A DNA stretch of 64,000 nt from Ardenticatena maritima. Its GTDB lineage: Bacteria; Chloroflexota; Anaerolineae; Ardenticatenales; Ardenticatenaceae. Positions 48,280-57,788 of this stretch are shown here, piece by piece. Below the pieces are notes generated by a model, which ran no database searches, was not told the DNA's origin, and worked only from the letters and a program-made list of their open reading frames with translations. How positions within the stretch are numbered: the first letter of the stretch is position 1; every line of letters begins with the position of its first letter. Location: NCBI RefSeq assembly GCF_001306175.1, contig NZ_LGKN01000005.1:372001-436000 (forward strand), given 5' to 3'. The translations under genes and the position numbers were made by a program.

Positions 48280-49749
48280 TCACATTGGCAATGTTTTTGA
48301 GGAAATTTTGTGTTTTGAGTCAGAATGCGCCTTTTGCGTTGTCACAAATGTTCGGATTGTTTCCCACACACGCCGCAACTCTTCCAACGTGTCATCATCT
48401 ACAGGTTCATGCCCGTACCGTGTTTGAATGTATGTCTGCGTCAGTTTCAAGATAGGTTCACTCAACGACGGCCAAATCATACGGAGTTGCTCCCAATATT
48501 CAAGCGGCGTTTGATCGGGGTGGCGTGGATGTCCCACACGTTCGCCAAGAATGAGCAAATTGCGGTACAAATCACGAACGGACTCGGTACGATACTCCGC
48601 CCTGCGTGGCCATCGGAAAAAACGCCGCCCGCGAGCCATCAACTTATCAAGAAGTGAGTCCTCTTCCTGTTCCTCCTGCACCACAGTGGTAAAATCGGCA
48701 TACACATCAGCGTCGGTCTGTTCCTCACGTTGCGTCATCTCAAAGCCCAGCCAGAACAGAAACGCCATTATCGCCATCGGTGCGACAACCCGCAAAACGT
48801 TCCACACAGTTCTCAGCCAAGCCCAATTTCCGAATACAGGTTGCGCTTCTTCCGCCATAGGCGTTGGGGGTAGCGGTAGTGGCTGCATCAAAGGGCGCGC
48901 ATCCGATAGCGCCTCCTGAAATATCCGCAATAAAGGTGAGAGAAGCCAAAGGGTGAAGGCTGCTATGTAATACACCAGATACAAAAAGAGGTCAACAACT
49001 TTATTCCCCACAACAAAAAACAATGGGACATTCTCACGAAGCCATGCTATCCCATTGTCAGAGAACAACCATGTGATAAAAGAAGCCGCTATAAACATCA
49101 CAACAACACCGACGAACAACGTGAGAAACCACTGCGGGGTAAACGGTAAGGCCTCTCCTTTGGTCATCGCACTCACATCTTCAGCACGCGCCAAAGCAAT
49201 GGCAACAAGCCCGCTCACAAAATACATCACGGGAACCCACCACCCAACGGACGGGCTGTACGTATCAACGAGGAGCGCAGCAAACAAAAACAGAACGCCC
49301 AAACGAAAACGATACGAAGTAAATTGAAATTCATAATTGTGAATCAGACGAAACCACACCAGCAAAAAGGCGATTCCCCCACTGGTCAAGGGACTTACGC
49401 TCCCCAAAAAAAGAGCCACCGGCGACGCCAATAACTCATACATCTCATGGAGCCCTAACCAGCCATACGTGGGGAACAAAGTCAATTGCAGAAGGAGAAG
49501 CGCCAACCCAACAGCTGTACCTCCCAATACAAGCCACTGCCGGCGGTTGGTCCACGTTTCTTGTGCGATGACAAAACGCGAAAAGGTAAAAAGCACGAGC
49601 GCGTAGAACCACAGCGCTCCGAAACCTATGTGCGCATCGCCGGGAGCGTGAAGAGCTTCCACCCAGGCGTACACCCACGTCGCTTCAAAAGTGGCAATGC
49701 AAAGATGCAAAAGCTCCCAGCGAATGCGTAAAGCCAGTGCGCTACGCAT
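48280..49749 (-). CDS. Multi-pass membrane protein with C-terminal DUF4129
   Basis: A 489-residue protein. About nine to ten membrane helices occupy residues 1-320, then comes a cytoplasmic part. The last 110 residues, ESVRDLYRNLLILGERVGHPRHPDQTPLEYWEQL and TQTYIQTRYGHEPVDDDTLEELRRVWETI, match DUF4129, which often ends transglutaminase-like membrane proteins and is coupled to MoxR ATPases; neither partner is present here. Function unknown. Codon use around 48.2-49.4 kb looks somewhat more AT-rich than in the neighbours. Confidence 0.78.
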   Translation of the reverse strand: MRSALALRIRWELLHLCIATFEATWVYAWVEALHAPGDAHIGFGALWFYALVLFTFSRFVIAQETWTNRRQWLVLGGTAVGLALLLLQLTLFPTYGWLGLHEMYELLASPVALFLGSVSPLTSGGIAFLLVWFRLIHNYEFQFTSYRFRLGVLFLFAALLVDTYSPSVGWWVPVMYFVSGLVAIALARAEDVSAMTKGEALPFTPQWFLTLFVGVVVMFIAASFITWLFSDNGIAWLRENVPLFFVVGNKVVDLFLYLVYYIAAFTLWLLSPLLRIFQEALSDARPLMQPLPLPPTPMAEEAQPVFGNWAWLRTVWNVLRVVAPMAIMAFLFWLGFEMTQREEQTDADVYADFTTVVQEEQEEDSLLDKLMARGRRFFRWPRRAEYRTESVRDLYRNLLILGERVGHPRHPDQTPLEYWEQLRMIWPSLSEPILKLTQTYIQTRYGHEPVDDDTLEELRRVWETIRTFVTTQKAHSDSKHKISSKTLPM

Positions 49750-49758
49750 GGGGCCTGT

Positions 49759-50514
49759 TTACCATCCAAATTCAAGCCGCATAATCAAGCGTTCGGGCAA
49801 CCCCGCAGCCTGCATGCGCGATTGGGTTTCACCAATGTTGTAGGGCAAACGATAGTAGGTCAGCGCGCCGGTTTCATCATCATAAATCACAAAACTCGAC
49901 CGCGCGTCACCATCGCGGGGCTGCCCCACTGAACCGGGGTTGATAATGAGGCGCACACCTTGCTTGGCGGCGCTGGCAATCGGCAATGGTTGTTGCAAAG
50001 CAGGCAACAATGCTTGGACGTAATCGTCGTCCGGGTCTTTGCGGAAGATAACCGGCTGGTGCGTATGTCCAACGAGGCAAAATGGAGTGTCGAAATGCTC
50101 AAAGTTTTCAGCCGCCGTGGCGGGATAAATAATGTACTCCCACACCGGGTGGCGTGGGCTTCCATGCGCCAGGGTAAAAACATCCGCCACATCGTCAATG
50201 CGCGGCGGCAACGATTGGAGATATTCAACCGACTCGGGTGTCAACTGCGCGCGCGTCCATTCAACCGCATAACGGGCGTCAGGGTTGAAATCGCTGATAT
50301 CTATGCGACCGAGCGCCGCCCAATCATGATTCCCTGCCAGACTATACACGGCATGTTCGCGGACGAGTTCCACGCACTCGTTCGGGTTTGGTCCATACCC
50401 GACAATATCGCCCAGGCACCACACATCGTCATAGCCATATTGTTTTGCCTGTTCAAGCACTGTTTCCAGTGCCACAAGGTTGGCATGGATATCAGAGATG
50501 ATAAGGTGTCGCAT
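49759..50514 (-). CDS. Calcineurin-like metallophosphoesterase (YfcE/MJ0936 type)
   Basis: A 251-residue phosphoesterase with the full metal motif set: LIISDIHANLVALETVL (DxH), VWCLGDIVGYGPNPNEC (GDxVG), YSLAGNHDWAAL (GNHD), FTLAHGSPRHPV (H) and FCLVGHTHQP (GHTH). The insertion with DISDFNPDARYAVEW is common in this subgroup, which hydrolyses small phosphodiesters or phosphomonoesters; the natural substrate is unknown. The ATG at 50514 gives the family N-terminus; the frame is open upstream without a ribosome site. Confidence 0.9.
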   Translation of the reverse strand: MRHLIISDIHANLVALETVLEQAKQYGYDDVWCLGDIVGYGPNPNECVELVREHAVYSLAGNHDWAALGRIDISDFNPDARYAVEWTRAQLTPESVEYLQSLPPRIDDVADVFTLAHGSPRHPVWEYIIYPATAAENFEHFDTPFCLVGHTHQPVIFRKDPDDDYVQALLPALQQPLPIASAAKQGVRLIINPGSVGQPRDGDARSSFVIYDDETGALTYYRLPYNIGETQSRMQAAGLPERLIMRLEFGW

Positions 50515-50561
50515 AGAATGCTCTGCCGTCAGCCTTAAACTTGGTTTCTTCAGACGCGTCG

Positions 50562-50590
50562 ATAATAGCATAAATGAACAACCTTGCGAA
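50562..50590 (-). promoter_or_regulatory. Promoter of the phosphoesterase gene
   Basis: Reverse strand: TTCGCA (50590-50585), 17-bp spacer, TATTAT (50567-50562) with a TATGC extension. Confidence 0.4.
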
Positions 50591-50621
50591 AACAACGCCG
50601 ACATCAACAGAAAACGCTCTT

Positions 50622-50649
50622 TTGCTCTTTGAAGTCCAACCGTTATAAT
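50622..50649 (+). promoter_or_regulatory. Promoter of the tandem LysM operon
   Basis: TTGCTC (50622-50627), 16-bp spacer, perfect TATAAT (50644-50649), about 40 bp before the first start codon. Confidence 0.6.
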
Positions 50650-50689
50650 CCGCTTCGCTGCTTGAACGAGTGGGGGGATAGAAACATCA

Positions 50690-51415
50690 ATGGTGAATGA
50701 ATGGCTAGGCATCCTTGTCGGTTTGTTAGTGCTTGGGCTACTGGGTATCGCCTGGCAGCGCTACCGGCAAGGCAATCGGTGGAAACACAAAGCCAGTCTC
50801 TACGTTGATCTCATTGCAGTCGCTATAACGGCTTTCCTTGTGACTTCTGTCGTTTTGAGCCAGCAAGGGGCAACCGTCGAGGCCACCCCAACGCCGGTCG
50901 TGGAGCCCCGCAAAGCCGTCGTCATTCTCACACCAACGCCAACCCTGACACCGACGGCTGCACCGTCGCCTACCCAAACACCGCCCCAGCCAACGGAAAC
51001 ACCTGCGCCACCGCCAACCCCAACCCCTGTTGTGTACGTGGTTCAACAGGGCGATACGCTCGCAGCAATTGCAGAACGGTTTGGCGTTACAGTGGAAGCG
51101 TTGCGCGCCGCCAACAATTTGAACAGCGACGCCCTTCAGGTTGACCAGCAACTCATCATTCCACTCACCCCAACACCTGAAACCCAACCCGACGAAACAG
51201 CGGTTGCGGCGACAGCAACGCCCGAAGCCACACCCACACCTGTTCCGCCTACGGCAACACCAACGCCGGCTGTGCGAACGTACATCGTTCAGCAAGGCGA
51301 TACACTCTACCTCATCGCCCAACGCTTCGGCGTCACGATTGACGAGATTGTGCGGCTCAACCCCAACATCAACCCTGACAGCCTGCAAGTCGGACAAGAA
51401 CTCATCATTCCCTAA
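50690..51415 (+). CDS. Membrane-anchored protein with two LysM domains (first of three)
   Basis: A 241-residue protein. Two N-terminal membrane helices (about 5-22 and 38-58), then a Pro/Thr-rich linker and two LysM domains separated by a second PT linker: [43 protein letters not shown] and a C-terminal domain starting [20 protein letters not shown]. The LysM parts should lie outside and bind peptidoglycan or other GlcNAc polymers. It begins a three-gene run of similar proteins with gaps of 9 bp and a 4-bp overlap. Confidence 0.88.
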   Translation: MVNEWLGILVGLLVLGLLGIAWQRYRQGNRWKHKASLYVDLIAVAITAFLVTSVVLSQQGATVEATPTPVVEPRKAVVILTPTPTLTPTAAPSPTQTPPQPTETPAPPPTPTPVVYVVQQGDTLAAIAERFGVTVEALRAANNLNSDALQVDQQLIIPLTPTPETQPDETAVAATATPEATPTPVPPTATPTPAVRTYIVQQGDTLYLIAQRFGVTIDEIVRLNPNINPDSLQVGQELIIP

Positions 51416-51424
51416 AGGTGGGCT

Positions 51425-52165
51425 ATGGCGCCTCTCATCGTCTTCGCATTTGTCATCTGGTTGGGGTTTGTCTGGTTGGTGGTCAACAGCCGCCGCATGG
51501 TCCACCGCCCCACCTGGCTCATCATGCTGGATACAGCCGCCATGGTCGCGTCGTTTGCGGTCTTGTTCGCCTTGTTGGCACTTGCCCCGGTGCCGTCTCC
51601 CACACGCTCTGAACCCATTGCACAAGCCCCAACAGCCACGCCCGTTCCATCAGCAACGCCAACACCGACACCCCGCCCAACACGCACCGCCACGCGCGCG
51701 CCCGTCCCAACCGCCACAGCCACACCCCACGCAACCAGCGCGCCGACTACCACACCGACGCCCACCATGACGCCAACCGAAACACCCAGCGCAACCCCCA
51801 CCGCTCTGCCACCGACGGCGACGCCCACACCCACACCGACGCCAACCGTCGCGGCCACACCAACGCCCTTTGTGTATGTCGTCCAGCAAGGCGACACCCT
51901 TTTGGGCATTGCACAACGCTTTGGCGTCACCGTGGAAGACTTGCGTCTGGCGAACCGCCTCACCAGCGACATCTTGCGCATCGGGCAAGAACTCATCATC
52001 CCGCGCGAAGGTGATGTCATCGTCCGCACCTATGTTGTGCAACCCGGCGACACCCTCTATCTCATCGCGCAGCGCTTCGGCGTGAGCACCGAAGAGATCA
52101 TCCAACTCAACCCCAACATCAACCCGGACAGTTTGCAAGTCGGGCAGGAACTCATCATCCCGTGA
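51425..52165 (+). CDS. Membrane-anchored protein with two LysM domains (second of three)
   Basis: A 246-residue protein with the same plan as its upstream neighbour: two N-terminal helices ([19 protein letters not shown] and [20 protein letters not shown]), a long PT-rich linker (about 60-150), then LysM domains starting [20 protein letters not shown] and [20 protein letters not shown]. Its last LysM is almost identical in protein sequence to the last LysM of the previous gene ([18 protein letters not shown] in both), so the genes arose by duplication. The start follows AAAGGTGG. Confidence 0.88.
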   Translation: MAPLIVFAFVIWLGFVWLVVNSRRMVHRPTWLIMLDTAAMVASFAVLFALLALAPVPSPTRSEPIAQAPTATPVPSATPTPTPRPTRTATRAPVPTATATPHATSAPTTTPTPTMTPTETPSATPTALPPTATPTPTPTPTVAATPTPFVYVVQQGDTLLGIAQRFGVTVEDLRLANRLTSDILRIGQELIIPREGDVIVRTYVVQPGDTLYLIAQRFGVSTEEIIQLNPNINPDSLQVGQELIIP

Positions 52166-53214
52166 AGCGCATGGACTGGCGGGAACTGGCAACCAACGTT
52201 CTACGTCGCATCCATCACCTGCGCCAAGAACCGTTTGCGCGCTGGCTCGACGGTCTGCTGCTCGTCCTGGGGGTCTGGCTTGTGCTGTGGGTTGCAACAC
52301 CCCGTCTGACCCACCCAACACCGCTTGCGCCGCAAAATGCGCCAACGCGCCTGCTTCCCACCCCCGCCCTCGCGCCGCTCGCTCGCATCCCATCGCCAAC
52401 ACCCCGCCCCACATTGCCGCCGCCCCCCACAGCCACGCCCACGCCGACGCCAACCGCCACCCCTACACCGCCCCCCACCACACTGCACACCGTGCAACAG
52501 GGCGAAACCTTGTTGCTGATTGCCCGCCGGTATGAGACAACCGTAGACGCCATCCGGCAAGCGAATGCGCTGGAAACCGATTTCCTGCAAATTGGGCAAG
52601 AACTCATCATCCCACTTGACCCCAACGCCATACCCAACCCGCCTACGCCCACCCCCACACCAACCGCCACGCCCACACTTGCACCCGGCGAGCAACAGTA
52701 CACCGTCCAAGCCGGCGATACGCTGTTTGCCATCGCGCAACGCTTTGGCGTCTCCGCCGAACGCATCCAAACACGCAATCGGTTGGACGACGCGACCGCC
52801 CTGCGTGTTGGGCAACGGCTCATCATTCCCGCGCCTGAGCGCACAGCGCCCCCAACACCCACCCACGCCCCACTCCAAGCCACACTCCCCGCCCCCACGC
52901 CAACGCCCACGCCGCTCCCCGCGCCGCGCCTGCTCGCGCCCGCCAACACCGCCATCCTGACAACCGAAACGCCGCCCCGTCTCATATGGCGCGCACCACC
53001 GCTTCCTGAGGACGCCTGGTTTGAAGTCATGCTCTGGCGCGACGGCGAACCACCAGCCGCGCGCGGCTGGACGCGCGCCACCGAATGGGTGCTGACCGAG
53101 GACGACCACGGCGCAACCTGGAATTGGCGTGTGCGCATTGTGCAGGGCGTATGGGGCGTCATGCGCCAGCCGCTCAGCCACCCCAGCGAAACGTGGCGCT
53201 TCACCTGGCGCTGA
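52162..53214 (+). CDS. Membrane-anchored LysM protein with extra C-terminal domain (third of three)
   Basis: A 350-residue protein starting with GTG (overlapping the previous stop) or ATG at 52171. One N-terminal helix ([18 protein letters not shown]), PT linker, LysM starting [20 protein letters not shown], linker, LysM starting [20 protein letters not shown]. Unlike the other two it continues with about 90 residues, [20 protein letters not shown] and [21 protein letters not shown], which look like a fibronectin-type or carbohydrate-binding beta-sandwich. It probably attaches this domain to the cell wall. Confidence 0.87.
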   Translation: MKRMDWRELATNVLRRIHHLRQEPFARWLDGLLLVLGVWLVLWVATPRLTHPTPLAPQNAPTRLLPTPALAPLARIPSPTPRPTLPPPPTATPTPTPTATPTPPPTTLHTVQQGETLLLIARRYETTVDAIRQANALETDFLQIGQELIIPLDPNAIPNPPTPTPTPTATPTLAPGEQQYTVQAGDTLFAIAQRFGVSAERIQTRNRLDDATALRVGQRLIIPAPERTAPPTPTHAPLQATLPAPTPTPTPLPAPRLLAPANTAILTTETPPRLIWRAPPLPEDAWFEVMLWRDGEPPAARGWTRATEWVLTEDDHGATWNWRVRIVQGVWGVMRQPLSHPSETWRFTWR

Positions 53215-53259
53215 GACGCGCCACAACGTGGACATACTCGCTTCTCTCGCCAATCTGGC

Positions 53260-53265
53260 TATACT
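53260..53265 (+). promoter_or_regulatory. Possible -10 element for gyrA
   Basis: TATACT, 53 bp before the gyrA start codon, without a convincing -35 hexamer. Confidence 0.3.
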
Positions 53266-53317
53266 AAAAGAGTTGTGAAAAGACGCACAGAAGACCCTCG
53301 CTGGAAGGACGCATCCT

Positions 53318-55783
53318 ATGACTGAGACAAGTTTTGCAGGACGCATTGAGCAAATTGATATCGAACACGAAATGCGCGGCGCTTACCTCGACTATGCCAT
53401 GAGCGTGATTGTCAGCCGCGCCCTGCCCGACGTGCGCGACGGGCTGAAACCCGTCCATCGGCGCATCCTCTACGCCATGTACGATATGGGCTTGCGCCCC
53501 AACCAACCCTACAAAAAGAGCGCCCGTATCGTCGGGGAAGTGTTGGGGAAATACCACCCCCACGGCGACAGCGCCGTGTACGACGCCATGGCGCGCCTCG
53601 CGCAAGATTTTTCCATGCGCTACCCACTGGTGGATGGGCAAGGCAACTTCGGTTCGATTGACGGGGATTCTCCCGCCGCTATGCGTTATACCGAAGCGCG
53701 GCTCGCGCCCATCGCCATGGAAATGCTCGCCGACATTGACAAAAACACGGTTGACTTTGTGGACAACTTCGACGGCTCTTTGCAAGAACCCGTCGTGTTG
53801 CCCGCCCGCATTCCCAACCTGTTGCTGAACGGCGCCAGTGGTATCGCCGTTGGCATGGCGACCAACATTCCTCCGCACAACCTGAACGAAGTCGCCGACG
53901 CGCTCATCTACATGCTCGACAATTGGGAACGCTTTGACGACATCAGCGTTGATGAACTGACGGACTTCATCAAAGGGCCTGATTTTCCCACCGCCGCCCG
54001 CATTTTAGGCACAGAAGGCATCAAAGCCGCCTATGCCACTGGTCGCGGCACAATCACGGTGCGCGCTCGCGCCGAAATCGAAGACCTGCGTGGCGGCCGT
54101 CAGCAGATTGTCGTGACCGAAATTCCCTACCAGGTGAACAAATCCTCGCTCATTGAGCGCATGGCGGAACTTGTGCGCCAGGGGCGGCTTGACCAGATTA
54201 GCGACATCCGCGACGAAACCGACCGCGACGGTATTCGCATCGTTATCGAACTGAAACGGGGCGCGTTTGCCAACAAAGTGCGCAACCAGTTGTTCAAGTA
54301 CACCCAACTGCAAGTCTCCTACGGCATCAACATGCTGGCACTCGTCGGCGGCGTGCCGCGCGTTCTCCCCTTGAAGCACATGCTCAAACATTACCTCGAC
54401 CACCGTATCGAGGTCATTCGCCGCCGCACCATCTTTGAACTGGACAAAGCCAAAGCGCGCGCCCACATTGTCGAAGGGCTGCTCAAAGCGCTGGACGTGC
54501 TTGACGCCGTGATTGAGACCATTCGGGCGTCGGCTTCCGCTGATGAGGCGTTGACCGCGCTGGTTGAAACGTTCGGGTTCAGCGAGGAACAAGCCCGCGC
54601 TATTCTGGATATGCAGTTGCGCCGTCTGGCGGCGTTGGAACGCCAGAAATTGGAAGACGAGTACCGCGAATTGCAAGCCCGCATCGCGTACCTGACCGAT
54701 TTGCTGGAACACGAAGAAAAAATTCGCGGCTTGATTCGTGAAGACCTGGAAGATATCAAAGCCAAATATGGCGATGAACGCCGCACCGAGATTATCCCAG
54801 GCGCGGACGGCTCGTTTGATGAGGAAGACCTCATCCCCAACGTGCCTATCCTCGTCACGATTACCGACCGCGGTTATATCAAGCGGATTGACGCCAAAAC
54901 ATTCCGCACTCAGCGGCGCGGCGGGCGTGGTGTGAAAGGCATGGGCACGCGCGGCGAGGATGAAGTCAAGGAAATGTTCGCCGCCCGCACGCATGACGAC
55001 GTGCTCTTCTTCACAAACAAAGGGAAGGTGTACCAGGTGCGCGCCTACCAAATTCCCGATAGCGGGCGCACAGGCAAAGGCACGCCCCTGGTCAACCTCA
55101 TCAACCTCGCGCCAGATGAAACGGTGACAGCCGCTATTCCTGTGCGCGATTGGGACGCCGCCGACTATTTGGTCATGCTCACACGCTTTGGGCGTATCAA
55201 GCGGGTGGATTTGTCGGCGTTCCAATCCGTGCGTTCAAGCGGCTTGATTGCCATAGGACTGGACGACAACGATGAATTGCGTTGGGTGAAGATGACCCAC
55301 GGCAACGAAGAACTCATCATCGTCACCAAGCAAGGGCAAGCCATCCGCTTCTCCGAAGAAGATGTGCGCCCCATGGGACGCTCAGCGGCTGGCGTCATGG
55401 CAATTCGCCTGGAAGAAGGCGACGAAGTTGCCGCAATGGACGTTGTGCAACCCAACGCTGATTTGCTGATTGTGACGGCGCGCGGCTACGGAAAGCGCGT
55501 CCCGCTGAGCGAATTCCCCACGCAAAGCCGCTACGGCAAAGGCGTGCGTGCGATTGCCCGCGCCATGAAGACGACCGGCCCGATCGTGGACGCCCGTGTG
55601 GTGACGGAAGAAAGCGACATTACCATCATCTCGGCGGAAGGCATCCTCATTCGCACCAAAGCCAAGCAGATTTCGCAAATGGGGCGGCAAGCGCGGGGGG
55701 TGCGCGTCATGAAACTCGACGACGGCGACCTGGTCGCTAGCCTGGCGTTGCTGGACACAGCACGGCTTGAAGAAGAAAAATAA
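53318..55783 (+). CDS. gyrA: DNA gyrase subunit A
   Basis: An 821-residue type IIA topoisomerase subunit; it breaks and rejoins DNA and, with GyrB, introduces negative supercoils. N-terminal winged-helix region with [37 protein letters not shown]; catalytic Tyr 124 in [10 protein letters not shown]; the quinolone region reads [12 protein letters not shown] with Ser 85 and Asp 89, the wild-type (sensitive) pattern. The C-terminal DNA-wrapping propeller contains QRRGGRG at the GyrA-box position (canonical QRRGGKG), which marks it as gyrase rather than topoisomerase IV. gyrB is not adjacent. A terminator follows. Confidence 0.97.
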   Translation: MTETSFAGRIEQIDIEHEMRGAYLDYAMSVIVSRALPDVRDGLKPVHRRILYAMYDMGLRPNQPYKKSARIVGEVLGKYHPHGDSAVYDAMARLAQDFSMRYPLVDGQGNFGSIDGDSPAAMRYTEARLAPIAMEMLADIDKNTVDFVDNFDGSLQEPVVLPARIPNLLLNGASGIAVGMATNIPPHNLNEVADALIYMLDNWERFDDISVDELTDFIKGPDFPTAARILGTEGIKAAYATGRGTITVRARAEIEDLRGGRQQIVVTEIPYQVNKSSLIERMAELVRQGRLDQISDIRDETDRDGIRIVIELKRGAFANKVRNQLFKYTQLQVSYGINMLALVGGVPRVLPLKHMLKHYLDHRIEVIRRRTIFELDKAKARAHIVEGLLKALDVLDAVIETIRASASADEALTALVETFGFSEEQARAILDMQLRRLAALERQKLEDEYRELQARIAYLTDLLEHEEKIRGLIREDLEDIKAKYGDERRTEIIPGADGSFDEEDLIPNVPILVTITDRGYIKRIDAKTFRTQRRGGRGVKGMGTRGEDEVKEMFAARTHDDVLFFTNKGKVYQVRAYQIPDSGRTGKGTPLVNLINLAPDETVTAAIPVRDWDAADYLVMLTRFGRIKRVDLSAFQSVRSSGLIAIGLDDNDELRWVKMTHGNEELIIVTKQGQAIRFSEEDVRPMGRSAAGVMAIRLEEGDEVAAMDVVQPNADLLIVTARGYGKRVPLSEFPTQSRYGKGVRAIARAMKTTGPIVDARVVTEESDITIISAEGILIRTKAKQISQMGRQARGVRVMKLDDGDLVASLALLDTARLEEEK

Positions 55784-55798
55784 TTTCGCTGACAGAAC

Positions 55799-55829
55799 AA
55801 AGCGGCGCACGTTCAATGTGCGCCGCTTT
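55799..55829. terminator. Bidirectional terminator after gyrA
   Basis: AAAGCGGCGCAC (55799-55810) and GTGCGCCGCTTT (55818-55829): a perfect 12-bp stem with a 7-nt loop between convergent genes. Confidence 0.88.
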
Positions 55830-55849
55830 CTTGTTGAATGTGTTGCCGA

Positions 55850-56800
55850 CTATTCAACCGCCGGCGGGCTCAGCGGCGGAGACGCAGGCTTGCGCATCCG
55901 CACCAATCGCCAGAGCGCACGCAAACCACGCCAGCCCACAAATCCCACAGCGCCCACCAACAACACTATCGGACCACCCACCACGAGCAGCCAAATGGCG
56001 GCATCTACAACGCCACGCCCCAGGTGCGTCAGCGTGCGCCAGGCTTCCCGCACAGTTTGCATGGGCGACCAGCCGTTTTCTTCAACAATAGGCGTCGGCA
56101 AAGCGGGCTGCAAGGTCACTTGCAAGGTCGAAAAGGCGGTGCGCTTTTCCAGCGCCTGGCGTTGCCCCTTCAAGCGCTCCAACTCCGCTTCGACACGGCT
56201 CAACTCGGCATTGACACGCAACGCCTCTTCTACCGTCTGCGCCTCATCCAGAAACGCACGAATGCGAGCAGCAGTGGCTTCGAGATTTTGAATGCGGGCT
56301 TCCAGGTCAACGTATTGGTCGGTCACATCTTCGCTGCTAATGGCTTCATCGAGCACTTTGCCCAAACGGCGCGCTTGCGCCACAGCCTGCTCAAACTGGT
56401 CAACGGGCACAGCAAGCGTCAACTGAGCGTAGGCATACTCGCCTTCATACCAGGTGCGTGAAGCCACCATATACCCGCCATAGTGTGTGGCCAGCAGGGT
56501 GATTTGGTCGAGGGTATCGAAAACGTCATCGACTTCCAGCGTCATCGAGCCGGTCTTGATGATTTTTCGATCAAAGAGAAGCGGGTTCGCGCTTTCGGCA
56601 CCCCCTTCTTGCCCATCCACAAAGGCTTTTTCGCTGGCAACCGCCATCTCAGCGGGGGCTCCTGCTCCCACGGGAGCACTCATTGCCATGTCAGCGGTTT
56701 CCGGCGCCATGCGCGCTTCTTCAAAAGAAGCCGTACGGGCGCCGCATGCCGTCAACAGGACGAAGACAAAGCCGAGCACAACAGTTGATAGACGTTTCAT
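55850..56800 (-). CDS. DUF4349 lipoprotein
   Basis: A 316-residue lipoprotein: signal peptide MKRLSTVVLGFVFVLLTAC (Cys 19), a Met/Ala-rich stretch, then DUF4349: KIIKTGSMTLEVDDVFDTLDQITLLATHYGGYMVASRTWY, LTLAVPVDQFEQAVAQARRLGKVLDEAISSEDVTDQYVDLEARIQNLEATAARI, followed by a coiled coil (about 170-210), STLQVTLQP and one C-terminal membrane helix (AIWLLVVGGPIVLLVGAVGFVGW) with a basic tail. The protein would thus be held at both ends. In this family the structured part is outside; the role is unknown. Confidence 0.87.
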   Translation of the reverse strand: MKRLSTVVLGFVFVLLTACGARTASFEEARMAPETADMAMSAPVGAGAPAEMAVASEKAFVDGQEGGAESANPLLFDRKIIKTGSMTLEVDDVFDTLDQITLLATHYGGYMVASRTWYEGEYAYAQLTLAVPVDQFEQAVAQARRLGKVLDEAISSEDVTDQYVDLEARIQNLEATAARIRAFLDEAQTVEEALRVNAELSRVEAELERLKGQRQALEKRTAFSTLQVTLQPALPTPIVEENGWSPMQTVREAWRTLTHLGRGVVDAAIWLLVVGGPIVLLVGAVGFVGWRGLRALWRLVRMRKPASPPLSPPAVE

Positions 56801-56887
56801 GGCACTCCTCCTTGCATATCCTTGGGCTGGTGTGCCTATGAAACGTCACAATGCTGCTCCTTGTTCCACACTTTCCATCTTGAAAGC

Positions 56888-56924
56888 AACACGCGGCGCA
56901 TGTTCGCCATGCACCGCGTGTTTT
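56888..56924 (-). terminator. Possible terminator after the Yip1-like gene
   Basis: AACACGCGG (56888-56896) and CCGCGTGTT (56914-56922) form a 9-bp stem with a 17-nt loop just 3' of the stop codon at 56943. T residues flank both sides, so the direction is not certain. Confidence 0.45.
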
Positions 56925-56942
56925 GTGCGCACGCCCGAAAGG

Positions 56943-57707
56943 TCAGAAGCCCTGCAACCGCGATGAAATGACCGTTGGGGCGACCTGCAAGGCGGCAAAC
57001 AAAAACCAGACAGGAAGCACCATCCCCGCGGCTTTGCGGCGTGAAAATCCGCTGACAGCCGCCGTGCCATTGATGAGCAACCACCACGACCAGAGTTGCC
57101 ACACGGTCAGTTTGGTGAGGAAGGTATGCAACGGGTTGAACAGGTCGGCAATCGGTTCGCCACTGGCAACCAGGAACGAAAGCCCTTCATAAATGGGCAT
57201 CGTTCCCGACCAGGCGACATAGGCGGCTTGCACAAGCAAGCCCACCCCCAACGGAAGCCACGACCACGCCGCCACGTTGAAGAAAGGCGCAAACGTGAGG
57301 TCTTCGCCGCCGAGCAATAACGCCAGCCCATACAGCACACCGCCCCAGATGAGCCAACCCACCAGCGTCCCCAGCGTGCTGAGACTCAATTGAAGCGCAA
57401 ACCCCATGGGCGAAGCAGGGTCGAACAGACCGCCGCGCGCCTGGCGTTGTTGTTCCAAAAGTTGCTCGCGCTCAGCGGGGCTCAATTGGCTGGCGAAGCG
57501 CGAATGTGTGAGCACATACTCGGTCACACGTTGTTGCAAGTCCGCTTGCGCCTCGCGCGTGAGCACCGAATGCACCCCCAAAATGAGCACCATCAACAGA
57601 GCAGGCACCACCCACGCACGGCGCGCATGAGGCGCAATGTTCCGAAACGTTTCCAACGGACGATCAACCAATCCGACCAAATAGCCCAAGACGGCTTGAG
57701 CGTTCAT
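56943..57707 (-). CDS. Yip1-like membrane protein
   Basis: A 254-residue protein with about five C-terminal membrane helices. N-terminal VLGYLVGLVDRPLETFRNIAPHARRAWVVPALLMVLILGV and the later VGWLIWGGVLYGLALLLGGEDLTFAPFFNVAAWSWLPLGVGLLVQ and WQLWSWWLLINGTAAVSGFSRRKAAG follow the pattern of the Yip1 domain family, which in bacteria has no settled function. The ATG at 57707 follows GGGAGG; upstream in-frame codons lack a site. It is followed by its own terminator candidate. Confidence 0.75.
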   Translation of the reverse strand: MNAQAVLGYLVGLVDRPLETFRNIAPHARRAWVVPALLMVLILGVHSVLTREAQADLQQRVTEYVLTHSRFASQLSPAEREQLLEQQRQARGGLFDPASPMGFALQLSLSTLGTLVGWLIWGGVLYGLALLLGGEDLTFAPFFNVAAWSWLPLGVGLLVQAAYVAWSGTMPIYEGLSFLVASGEPIADLFNPLHTFLTKLTVWQLWSWWLLINGTAAVSGFSRRKAAGMVLPVWFLFAALQVAPTVISSRLQGF

Positions 57708-57788
57708 AGAAGCCTCCCGGTGTTCAGTTGCGGACGCTTTTTTTTCTACGCAAAGAAGCGCCTTGTGGTTGGCACGCCACACGCATGC

